A DNA stretch of 21,330 bases from SURF-24 sp964537965 (GTDB taxonomy: Bacteria > Bacteroidota > Ignavibacteria > Ignavibacteriales > SURF-24). The position numbers and the translations under genes were made by a program. Shown in pieces: positions 1 through 6,018 of this stretch. Every line of letters starts with the position of its first letter. The first letter of the stretch is position 1. A model generated the notes under the pieces. That model was given only the letters and a program-made list of their open reading frames with translations. It had not been told where the DNA came from and ran no database searches. The DNA lies in contig CAZIDB010000065.1 of assembly GCA_964537965.1 (NCBI GenBank), positions 1 to 21,330 of the forward strand, read 5' to 3'.

Positions 1-166
1 GCCCGCAATCTAAAAACTCACTTGTTTGTTTAAAAAGAAATAATGATGCTCTTCCGCCCAATTTAGGAGAAGCTTCGTAAAGATGTACGGAAAAATTATT
101 ATCAGCTAAATAAACAGCAGAGGATAAACCGGCAAGACCACCGCCAATTACGGCAACTTTTTTCAT
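1..166 (-). CDS. hpnE: HpnE, hydroxysqualene dehydroxylase / squalene-associated FAD-dependent desaturase (5' part only)
   Basis: Only the first ~55 codons are present; the gene runs off the left edge. The translated start, MKKVAVIGGGLAGLSSA, carries the GxGxxG dinucleotide-binding motif of FAD amine-oxidase/phytoene-desaturase-type flavoproteins, followed by an acidic residue (YEAS) at the end of the second beta strand and a GGRA motif typical of this superfamily. The ATG (166-164) overlaps the hpnD TGA by one base (TGATG), which implies translational coupling. In the HpnCDE route this enzyme reduces hydroxysqualene to squalene. A carotenoid desaturase (CrtI-like) would look similar over this short stretch; the two preceding squalene/phytoene-synthase-like genes in hpnC-hpnD order favour HpnE. 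Confidence 0.8.
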   Translation of the reverse strand, partial: MKKVAVIGGGLAGLSSAVYLADNNFSVHLYEASPKLGGRASLFLFKQTSEFLDCG

Positions 167-1008
167 CAATGGACCAGACTATATTTTGCCCATACTCCTA
201 ATGAGATTCCAACTTTTTCAAATGAAGATACCCGTATTTTCTTTTCAAAGACATTGTAATTTTTAGTCTCAATTTTCTGAAGTAGTTTGGAATAGATATG
301 CTGCATTGCACGGGCGGCAAACATTGAGTATTTATCTTCCTTGGTAAGGTTATGATTTGCCTTGTCAAAATATTCACGGGCACGGGCAGATTCGTATTTC
401 ATCAACTCAACAAAATTATCATTGTACACATTATTCATTAATTCTTTTTCAGAATAATCAAACTTAACCAGATCCTGTTGAGGCAAATAAATTCTACCTT
501 TTTCAGCATCCGCCTTAACATCCCGAAGTATGTTAGTTAATTGCAGGGCAAGGCCAAGGTTAACTGCAAAATCCTTTGTTGAATTATTTTTGTAACCGAA
601 TATTTCTATACACATTAATCCTACGGTAGAAGCAACCCTGTAACAATAAAGTGAGAGATCCTCAAAACTAAGGTAGCGTTTATTCTGCAGGTCCATTTCC
701 ATTCCTTTTATCAATTCAAAGAATGGTTCAAATGGAATGTTAAACTGCCTTATGCTTTTAATCAGTTTATTAAACAAAGAATAATCGGAAATTCCGTTTA
801 TAGCTTTCTCAAGTTCAAGTCTCCACTTCCTAAGTTTCTCATATTTTACTTCTTCAGTATCATCAATATCATCAACGATGTCATCTGTCTGTCTGCAGAA
901 TGCATAAACAGTATTCATAGCATCCCGTTTTTCCGGAGGCAATAAACTGAATGCATAGTAAAAACTGCTTTTACTTTGTTTAGCTATATTTTTTGCTTCA
1001 TCTGCCAT
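166..1008 (-). CDS. hpnD: HpnD, presqualene diphosphate synthase
   Basis: This 280-residue protein belongs to the all-alpha squalene/phytoene synthase family. It should condense two farnesyl diphosphates head-to-head to presqualene diphosphate. The two Asp-rich Mg-diphosphate-binding motifs are visible: DDIVDD at residues 42-47, preceded by YAFCRQT, and DVKAD at 163-167, preceded by LQLTNILR and followed by the family signature GRIYLP. Length is normal for the family. Its ATG lies 11 bp inside the end of hpnC and its TGA overlaps the start of hpnE, so the three genes form one tight operon. A phytoene synthase (CrtB) is the main alternative; the presence of a second paralogue directly upstream makes the HpnC/HpnD pair more likely. 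The assignment of which paralogue is C or D follows the common gene order and the better-conserved motifs of this one. Confidence 0.85.
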   Translation of the reverse strand: MADEAKNIAKQSKSSFYYAFSLLPPEKRDAMNTVYAFCRQTDDIVDDIDDTEEVKYEKLRKWRLELEKAINGISDYSLFNKLIKSIRQFNIPFEPFFELIKGMEMDLQNKRYLSFEDLSLYCYRVASTVGLMCIEIFGYKNNSTKDFAVNLGLALQLTNILRDVKADAEKGRIYLPQQDLVKFDYSEKELMNNVYNDNFVELMKYESARAREYFDKANHNLTKEDKYSMFAARAMQHIYSKLLQKIETKNYNVFEKKIRVSSFEKVGISLGVWAKYSLVH

Positions 1009-1867
1009 CTAATTTCTTAAATGATTTTATTAATAATCCTGCAAAATCTTTTTTTGTAAGTACTGGTCTAACTGTTAATACATTATAATCATTCTTTTCA
1101 ATTTTATTCAGAATTTCTTCTCCGCCTAAGATTGTCCACTTTATTTCTATTGCAAGTTTAAATGGTAACCGGTCAATTAGACTGTATCCGTTCTGAAAAA
1201 GTTCTTTGGCTCTTTGAACCTGCTGCTTTATCAACAGGCTAAAGTTAGAATTATTTTTTTTCTTCTCAAAATCATTTTCCGTAATTCCAAATGACGCCAT
1301 TTCATCAACCGGTATATAAATCCTGCCTTTCAAAAAATCAAGGCTTAAATCCTGGTAGAAATTTGCTAACTGAAGTGCGGTACAAATGGAATCAGATAGT
1401 TTTTTACTTTCTTCATCACGAATATTGTGTAATTCAAGTATTAATCTTCCAACAGGATTAGCCGAATACTTACAATAATCGAGAATTTCCTGGAAATTTT
1501 TATATGTTTTCTTAGTTACGTCTTGTTTAAATGCAACTAACAAATCAGTAAACAGCAAAGGGGTTAGGTTAAGTTCAAATATTGTATTATTAATTGTCTG
1601 CCAGAATGGGGTTCTGAAATTCCCGTTTAAAGACTCAGTTAAATCTTTTTCATATTCATCTAATTGTTCTAATCTTTCCTGTTGAGAGAAACTACCTTCG
1701 TCTGCAATATCATCTGCCTGCCGGGCAAATCTATAGATTACGGCAATGTGTTTTTTCAATTTTGATGAGATTAGAAATGAAATAACCGGGAAATTCTCGT
1801 AATGTGAAGTAGCAAACTCAATTGCTTTTTCAAATTCTTTTTTTACTTCACTTTCGCTAAACGGCAT
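998..1867 (-). CDS. hpnC: HpnC, hydroxysqualene synthase (squalene/phytoene synthase family)
   Basis: A 289-residue paralogue of the next gene, and first in the hpnC-hpnD-hpnE operon. HpnC is known to convert presqualene diphosphate to hydroxysqualene. The first Asp-rich motif is DDIADE at residues 52-57 (context FARQADDIADEG) and the second is DLSLD at 173-177 (context LQLANFYQDLS), followed by GRIYIP. The ATG at 1867-1865 is preceded only by a T-rich leader of about 50 nt that begins right after a tRNA-Leu 3' end; no strong Shine-Dalgarno is seen, as is common in this group. With no obvious promoter between the tRNA and this gene, read-through from the tRNA transcript is possible. Function rests on motifs and gene order. 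Confidence 0.82.
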   Translation of the reverse strand: MPFSESEVKKEFEKAIEFATSHYENFPVISFLISSKLKKHIAVIYRFARQADDIADEGSFSQQERLEQLDEYEKDLTESLNGNFRTPFWQTINNTIFELNLTPLLFTDLLVAFKQDVTKKTYKNFQEILDYCKYSANPVGRLILELHNIRDEESKKLSDSICTALQLANFYQDLSLDFLKGRIYIPVDEMASFGITENDFEKKKNNSNFSLLIKQQVQRAKELFQNGYSLIDRLPFKLAIEIKWTILGGEEILNKIEKNDYNVLTVRPVLTKKDFAGLLIKSFKKLDGR

Positions 1868-1921
1868 TTTTTTCTGATAGGTTTATTAAATGAGAGATTA
1901 AAGAAAAAGAACAAAAATGAG

Positions 1922-1941
1922 TGCCCGAAGGGGGACTCGAA
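1922..1941 (-). other. 3' end of a tRNA-Leu cut by the assembly gap
   Basis: These 20 bases equal the 3' end of the intact tRNA-Leu at 2049-2132: the acceptor 3' strand, discriminator A and the start of the T arm. The remainder would lie in the N run. This may be a real second tRNA-Leu, or merely the other contig end of the same gene; the sequence cannot decide. Confidence 0.6.
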
Positions 1942-2041
1942 NNNNNNNNNNNNNNNNNNNNNNNNNNNNNNNNNNNNNNNNNNNNNNNNNNNNNNNNNNN
2001 NNNNNNNNNNNNNNNNNNNNNNNNNNNNNNNNNNNNNNNNN
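1942..2041. other. Assembly gap of 100 N
   Basis: Exactly 100 unknown bases, the conventional filler for a scaffold gap of unknown size. The gap falls inside tRNA-Leu sequence, a typical place for an assembly break if the sequence is repeated. Confidence 0.98.
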
Positions 2042-2048
2042 AAATGAG

Positions 2049-2132
2049 TGCCCGAAGGGGGACTCGAACCCCCACGGAAGTACATCCACTAGACCCTGAA
2101 CCTAGCGCGTCTACCAATTCCGCCATCCGGGC
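2049..2132 (-). tRNA. tRNA-Leu, anticodon CAG
   Basis: The complete 84-nt gene reads GCCCGGATGGCGGAATTGG from its 5' end. The acceptor stem pairs GCCCGGA with TTCGGGC (one G-T), the discriminator is A and no CCA is encoded, as is usual in Bacteroidota relatives. The anticodon stem CTAGG/TCTAG closes the loop TTCAGGG, giving anticodon CAG for codon CUG. A long variable arm (TGGATGTACTTCCG region), as expected for a class II leucine tRNA, precedes the T stem GGGGG/CCCCC with loop TTCGAGT. The 5' end starts only 3 nt after the stop codon of the GIY-YIG ORF, so the tRNA is probably cut from a shared transcript by RNase P. Confidence 0.95.
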
Positions 2133-2135
2133 AAA

Positions 2136-2378
2136 CTAATTTTCTTTCAAACTTTTTAAGAACTCTTTTCCTATTCCTGATTTTAAGTATACTTCTCTTT
2201 TCCTTGCTTCTACTCTATCTGAACATTCTTCCTTATACAACAACTCAAATGGTCTGTACGGTCTAGTTGTCTTTTCATATCCGGAATTATGTCTTCTTAT
2301 TCTTTCTTCCAGATTCTTTGTTATCCCAACATAAATATATTTCCGGGATAAACTCTTTAATGCATATACTGTATACAT
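2136..2378 (-). CDS. Small GIY-YIG endonuclease-like protein lodged between tRNA-Leu sequences
   Basis: An 80-residue single-domain GIY-YIG protein. The motif pair is VY at residues 4-5 and YVG at 16-18; Arg26 and His30 lie in the following helix (LEERIRRHN), and Glu57/Glu62 in EARKREVYLKSG are the candidate metal-binding acidic residues. This is the length and architecture of the stand-alone GIY-YIG family common in Bacteroidota. The ATG lies within the last bases of a tRNA-Leu 5'-half remnant (ATGTA is still tRNA-like), and the TAG stop is 3 nt before an intact tRNA-Leu. The ORF is therefore bracketed by two copies of the same 52-nt tRNA half. No Shine-Dalgarno is evident. The domain call is secure; whether the protein is a homing-type nuclease, a repair nuclease or a passenger is unknown. 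Confidence 0.85.
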   Translation of the reverse strand: MYTVYALKSLSRKYIYVGITKNLEERIRRHNSGYEKTTRPYRPFELLYKEECSDRVEARKREVYLKSGIGKEFLKSLKEN

Positions 2379-2402
2379 CTACTAGACTCTGAACCTAGCG
2401 CG

Positions 2403-2422
2403 CCTGCCTGTCGGCAGACAGG
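2403..2422 (-). repeat. 20-bp GC-rich palindromic insert in the D arm of the tRNA remnant
   Basis: Extra 20 bases relative to the intact tRNA-Leu, placed between the conserved GTAGA and CGCG of the D arm. On the minus strand (the transcribed strand) it forms CCTGTCTG-CCGA-CAGGCAGG, an 8-bp stem with one G-T pair and a tetraloop. Much richer in GC than its surroundings; resembles small interspersed palindromic repeats seen in environmental genomes, which I recall but cannot verify here. Confidence 0.75.
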
Positions 2423-2427
2423 TCTAC

Positions 2428-2449
2428 TCCCGAAGGGATTCCTTCGGAA
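2428..2449 (-). repeat. 22-bp palindromic insert in the D arm of the tRNA remnant
   Basis: A second insert, 5 bases from the first, between GGAATTG and GTAGA of the tRNA. On the minus strand TTCCGAAGG pairs with CCTTCGGGA (9 bp, one G-T) around a 4-nt loop. Unrelated in sequence to the other insert. Exact insert borders could shift by a base or two. Confidence 0.75.
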
Positions 2450-2488
2450 CAATTCCGCCATCCGGGCAACTTTAATCAATCTTCGTTT

Positions 2489-2496
2489 CAAATATA
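2489..2496 (-). promoter_or_regulatory. Candidate TAnnTTTG promoter box for the tRNA-Leu/GIY-YIG transcript
   Basis: The minus strand reads TATATTTG, a full match to the Bacteroidota -7 consensus TAnnTTTG, with TTGA 19 nt upstream in the place of the -33 TTTG element. It lies about 21 nt before the 5' end of the tRNA remnant, a sensible distance for a transcript start. This would drive remnant, GIY-YIG and intact tRNA together. Prediction only; short AT-rich boxes arise by chance. Confidence 0.4.
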
Positions 2497-2618
2497 AAGA
2501 AATGGAGCAAACTCTTCAATTTGCTTCTGAACAAACGCAAATAATTTCAGATATTTTTCCAATTCTTTTTCTTTTTTTTGCTCTTACTTTTTCTCTTACT
2601 CATACTCTTTTTAATCTC

Positions 2619-3551
2619 TTACATCGTTAAAGCCATAATTGCCTTTTGAACATGCAATCTGTTTTCTGCTTCATCAAAAACAACTGAGTTTGCAGAATCA
2701 ATTACTTCGTTTACAACTTCATCTCCACGATGAGCAGGCAGACAATGCATAAATAAGTAATCAGGTTTTGCATTTTTTACAAGTTCAGGATTAACCTGGT
2801 ACTTTTGAAACTTCTTTTTACGATCGGTTGCTTCAGTTTCCTGACCCATACTTGCCCAAACATCTGTATAAACAACATCGGCGTCTTTAACTGCAGCAAC
2901 AGGATCATCCAATATCTCAACCTTACTTCCCATGTACTTGGCATTTTCCAGAGATTCCTTTACTACAAAATCTACAGGCTTATATCCTGATGGTGAAGCA
3001 ATTGCGACATCCATTCCAACTTTTGAACAGCCATGCAAAATGCTATGAGCCATATTATTACCATCACCAATATATGCAAACTTTAATCCTCTCAAAGTTC
3101 TTTTCTTTTCAAGAATTGTAAATAAATCAGTAAGTACCTGGCAAGGATGATGAAGATCAGTCAATCCATTTATTACCGGAATAGAACCTTCGTTTGCAAG
3201 ATCAATTACATCCTGGTGATCGAAGGTACGAATCATTATCCCATCCAAATAACGTGACAGAACTTTTGCAGTATCTGCTACACTTTCACTTTTTTTCAGT
3301 TGTAAATCATTCTGATTAAAATATAAACCGGTACCGCCAAGTTCAAATATTCCTACTTCAAAGGAAACACGTGTTCTTGTTGAAGGTTTGGAGAAAATCA
3401 TTCCAAGTTTTTTACCTTCTAAAATTCTATGAGGTTCGCCTGTTAATCTTTTCATCTTAAGAGAAGCGCTCAGATCGAATATCTGGTAAATCCCTTCAAG
3501 TGAAAGATGATGAATTTCAATAAGACTTTTGCCTTTCATATTAACTGCCAT
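2619..3551 (-). CDS. argF: Ornithine carbamoyltransferase
   Basis: A 310-residue cytosolic transcarbamylase, usual length for OTC. It exchanges carbamoyl phosphate plus ornithine for citrulline. Carbamoyl-phosphate site: STRTR at residues 57-61 and HPCQ at 135-138. Ornithine site: the SMG loop at 234-236 in DVWASMGQE, and HCLP at 269-272. These specify ornithine rather than aspartate or putrescine. The start ATG follows AAGAGGAAAATAAA, a fair Shine-Dalgarno. It lies 126 bp downstream of carbamate kinase on the same strand. It could serve arginine synthesis or, with carbamate kinase, citrulline/carbamoyl phosphate breakdown (arcB role); no arginine deiminase or other arg gene is in the window, so the direction cannot be judged. 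Confidence 0.92.
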   Translation of the reverse strand: MAVNMKGKSLIEIHHLSLEGIYQIFDLSASLKMKRLTGEPHRILEGKKLGMIFSKPSTRTRVSFEVGIFELGGTGLYFNQNDLQLKKSESVADTAKVLSRYLDGIMIRTFDHQDVIDLANEGSIPVINGLTDLHHPCQVLTDLFTILEKKRTLRGLKFAYIGDGNNMAHSILHGCSKVGMDVAIASPSGYKPVDFVVKESLENAKYMGSKVEILDDPVAAVKDADVVYTDVWASMGQETEATDRKKKFQKYQVNPELVKNAKPDYLFMHCLPAHRGDEVVNEVIDSANSVVFDEAENRLHVQKAIMALTM

Positions 3552-3677
3552 TTTATTTTCCTCTTAATTTTTTGTTGTAAATATAAACAGAAACAGAAAT
3601 CAAATGAAGGAATTTGAATCCGGAATCTGGAAATCCATACAAATCCGATAATTCTTTTTCAGATTTATTCAAATAAT

Positions 3678-4622
3678 TTAAAGTACTATCCTTGTTCCGC
3701 AATCATTATTCAGCAGTTGAGTTGCTTCAGTAATAATTGTTTCCCTTCCGCTCCGTTCAACAAAGTCAATTGCCGCAAGAATTTTTGGTCCCATACTTCC
3801 AGCCGGAAACTGACCTTCCTTATAATATAATTTTGCTTCACTTACTTTAAGTAAATCCAAATCCTTCTGGTTAGGTTTATTAAAGTTGATGCAGACTTTC
3901 GATACATCTGTCAGGATATAAAAATTATCTGCGCCAATCTGGGATGCCAGCAACGCAGTGGCAAGATCTTTATCTATCACTGCATCTTCAATTGGCCGGT
4001 AAGTATTTTTCTCATCTAAGTAAACAGGAATACCGCCACCACCGGATGCGATTACAATGTTTCCAGCTTTTGCAAGACTTCCGATAATCTCGTTATTAAC
4101 TATATCGATTGGTTTAGGGGAAGCCACAACCCTGCGCCATCCTCGTTTTCTTGCATCTTCCTTAAACAACCAGTTATTTGCTTTAGACATTAATTCAGCT
4201 TCTTCCTTAAGATAATAAGGGCCAACCGGTTTTGATGGTTCTTTAAAAGATTCATCATTTTTATCAACCAGAACTTGAGTAAGAATTGTAATTACTTTCT
4301 TGTTTAATCCATTTTCAATCAGAAGATTCCTCATCTGCCGCTCAATCATATAACCGATTTCACCTTGTGAATCGGCTACAGCAATATCAAGCGGCATTTT
4401 GGGTAAATTGTAAAGAGAATAACCTGCATCACTTCTTAAATAGATATTACCTACCTGGGGCCCATTTCCATGAGTAATTATTAAATCATTCCCTGCCTGA
4501 ATCAGCGGGATCAAATTCTTGCAGGTATCGTAACTGTTCTGTTCCTGCTCTTCTGCAGTGCCGGATTGCCCGGCACGCAGTAATGCGTTGCCGCCGAATG
4601 CAACAACGACTAATTTTTTCAT
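3678..4622 (-). CDS. arcC: Carbamate kinase
   Basis: A 314-residue amino acid kinase-fold enzyme, typical length for carbamate kinase. It interconverts carbamoyl phosphate + ADP with carbamate + ATP. Visible signatures are AFGGNALL at the N terminus, THGNGPQVG, SQGEIGYM, the glycine-rich ASGGGGIPV, DKDLATALLA and GSMGPKI near the C terminus. Its ATG overlaps the stop of the upstream COG2403 gene (ATGA, 4619-4622), so the two are translationally coupled. With the adjacent ornithine carbamoyltransferase it could yield ATP from citrulline, as in the arginine deiminase pathway, though no deiminase is present here. Confidence 0.93.
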   Translation of the reverse strand: MKKLVVVAFGGNALLRAGQSGTAEEQEQNSYDTCKNLIPLIQAGNDLIITHGNGPQVGNIYLRSDAGYSLYNLPKMPLDIAVADSQGEIGYMIERQMRNLLIENGLNKKVITILTQVLVDKNDESFKEPSKPVGPYYLKEEAELMSKANNWLFKEDARKRGWRRVVASPKPIDIVNNEIIGSLAKAGNIVIASGGGGIPVYLDEKNTYRPIEDAVIDKDLATALLASQIGADNFYILTDVSKVCINFNKPNQKDLDLLKVSEAKLYYKEGQFPAGSMGPKILAAIDFVERSGRETIITEATQLLNNDCGTRIVL

Positions 4623-5938
4623 ATGATACCTTTTTCTCTGAGAACACTCTCCACCGTTATAGCACCAATCTCCTGCAATTCGTACATAACACGCGTTGAA
4701 GGTTTGTTAAGTTTCAGAATTCTTCCAAGATCAATTGGAGTTCCAATAACTACGGCATCGCAATCTGTCTGGTTAATTGTAGTCTCAAGATCTTTCATCT
4801 GATCTTCACCGTAGCCCATTGCCGGTAACAGAATACCAATCTTCGGATATTTTTCATATGTGGCAGTAATTGATTTTACAGTATATGGTCTTGGGTCAAC
4901 AATTTCTGATGCGCCGTAATTCATTGCGGCAATTGTACCTGCACCGTAAACCATTTCTCCGTGAGTTAATGTAGGTCCGTCTTCAACAACAAGCACACGT
5001 TTGCCTGCGATTAATTCAGGCTTTTCAACAAAGATCGGTGAAGCAGCATCAATTATTTTCGCATGCGGATTTACTACTCTGATATTATTCCTGACTGTTA
5101 AGATGTTGGCAGCATCAGCAGATTCAATTTTATTTATGATTGCTGCATCTGCAAGCCTTAGTGATGTGTTACCAGGATAATAAGTTAATTCGTGTCCCGG
5201 ACGATGAGGATCAACAACAGTAAAAGTAACATCTGCCTGGTAGAATGAGAAATCATTATTGCCGCCGTCCCAAAGAATTACATCGGCTTCTTTTTCAGCT
5301 TCTGCAAGTATTGCCGCATAATCTACACCTGCATAAATAACTCCGCCACGTGCTATGTGCGGTTCGTATTCTTCAATTTCTTCAATTGTACATTCATGAA
5401 TTTTCAAATCTTCAAGTGAGCCGAAGCGCTGAACTTTCTGTTTAACAAGATCTCCATACGGCATAGGATGACGAATAGCGACAACTTTCTTTCCAGCATT
5501 CTTAAGTACATCAACAACTTTTCTTGAAGTTTGGGATTTACCTGAACCGGTTCTTACAGCAAGAACAGATACAACAGGTTTAGTACTTTTTATCATTGTT
5601 TCCTGTGCACCAAGCAACCGGAATGATGCTCCTGCAGCATTAACAATTGAAGCTTTAGTCATAACATAATTGAACGGGACATCGGAATATGAAAAAACTA
5701 CTTCTTCAACTTTAAACTTATGAATTAATTCTGTTAACTCTTTTTCATCATAAATTTTTATTCCGTTCGGATATAATTTTCCGGCTAACTCCTTTGGATA
5801 CATTCTGCCGTGAATATTAGGAATTTGAGTAGCGGTAAAAGCAACAACATTATAATCATTGTTATCGCGGAAGTAGACATTAAAGTTATGGAAATCGCGT
5901 CCAGCGGCGCCCATAATCAACACATTTTTACGAGCCAT
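4619..5938 (-). CDS. COG2403-type P-loop protein (cyclic 2,3-diphosphoglycerate synthetase-like GTPase)
   Basis: A 439-residue soluble protein. Residues 1-115 look like a Rossmann-type domain (NVLIMGAAGRDFHNF, then a short beta-alpha pattern). A P-loop NTPase domain follows: Walker A GSGKSQTS at 131-138, a Walker B-like VILWDGGNND at 220-229, and NKIE at 269-272 in the position of a guanine-specificity NKxD-like motif. This matches the family usually annotated as predicted GTPase or cyclic 2,3-diphosphoglycerate synthetase-like; the characterised archaeal member makes cyclic 2,3-diphosphoglycerate, but bacterial members have no firm function that I know of. The gene has a strong Shine-Dalgarno (GGAGG) and overlaps carbamate kinase by 4 bp. 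I recall the same association with carbamate kinase and OTC in other bacteria, which suggests a role in carbamoyl-phosphate metabolism; that is inference. Confidence 0.8.
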   Translation of the reverse strand: MARKNVLIMGAAGRDFHNFNVYFRDNNDYNVVAFTATQIPNIHGRMYPKELAGKLYPNGIKIYDEKELTELIHKFKVEEVVFSYSDVPFNYVMTKASIVNAAGASFRLLGAQETMIKSTKPVVSVLAVRTGSGKSQTSRKVVDVLKNAGKKVVAIRHPMPYGDLVKQKVQRFGSLEDLKIHECTIEEIEEYEPHIARGGVIYAGVDYAAILAEAEKEADVILWDGGNNDFSFYQADVTFTVVDPHRPGHELTYYPGNTSLRLADAAIINKIESADAANILTVRNNIRVVNPHAKIIDAASPIFVEKPELIAGKRVLVVEDGPTLTHGEMVYGAGTIAAMNYGASEIVDPRPYTVKSITATYEKYPKIGILLPAMGYGEDQMKDLETTINQTDCDAVVIGTPIDLGRILKLNKPSTRVMYELQEIGAITVESVLREKGII

Positions 5939-5941
5939 AAA

Positions 5942-5955
5942 AAACCTCCAGGTTT
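5942..5955 (-). promoter_or_regulatory. Shine-Dalgarno inside a small hairpin before the COG2403 gene
   Basis: The minus strand reads AAACCTGGAGGTTT immediately before a run of T and the ATG. AAACC pairs with GGTTT around TGGA, and the GGAGG ribosome site is split between loop and 3' arm. It is one of the few strong Shine-Dalgarno sequences here, and could be partly masked in the RNA. The stem is short, so an effect on translation is uncertain. Confidence 0.45.
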
Positions 5956-6018
5956 CAGTTTAATATTTAAAAAATAAATTTCTGTGTAATTATGCCGGTG
6001 CCGCTTAATATTTAAATT

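Larger units (their letters stand above)
1915..2068. repeat. 27-bp direct repeat flanking the assembly gap
   Basis: The 27 bases before the N run (1915-1941) are identical to the 27 bases after it (2042-2068). Both consist of AAATGAG followed by the first 20 bases (plus strand) of the tRNA-Leu 3' end. The repeat abuts the Ns exactly on both sides. Either two contigs that overlap by 27 bp were scaffolded without being merged, or a second tRNA-Leu copy exists and its body is hidden in the gap. Confidence 0.9.
2374..2467 (-). pseudogene. Broken tRNA-Leu(CAG) 5' half with two hairpin insertions
   Basis: After removal of two inserts (2403-2422 and 2428-2449), 52 nt remain that align without gaps to nt 1-52 of the intact tRNA-Leu (2132-2081), with two substitutions. 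The match covers the acceptor 5' strand, D arm, anticodon arm (anticodon CAG still readable) and the beginning of the variable arm, then stops abruptly inside the GIY-YIG start region at 2374. The T arm and acceptor 3' strand are absent, so it cannot make a functional tRNA. Both inserts fall in the D arm. It is probably a displaced or duplicated 5' half created when the GIY-YIG ORF arrived. Confidence 0.85.

Noticed and set aside
1843..2139. Several open frames running through the N region on both strands (for example one starting MAELVDALGSGSSG)
   Set aside because: They are translations of tRNA-Leu sequence and of unknown bases; the N run hides any stop codon. No protein is supported.
2136..2378. 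GIY-YIG ORF as a UvrC fragment
   Set aside because: The 80-residue frame is complete with its own start and stop, and the length and the EARKREVYLKSG ending match the stand-alone small family rather than the N-terminus of UvrC.
3552..3677. TATATTTA box and an imperfect repeat in the arcC-argF spacer as a separate argF promoter
   Set aside because: The box lacks the final G of TAnnTTTG, an upstream TTTG is at the wrong spacing, and the repeat is imperfect with no T run.
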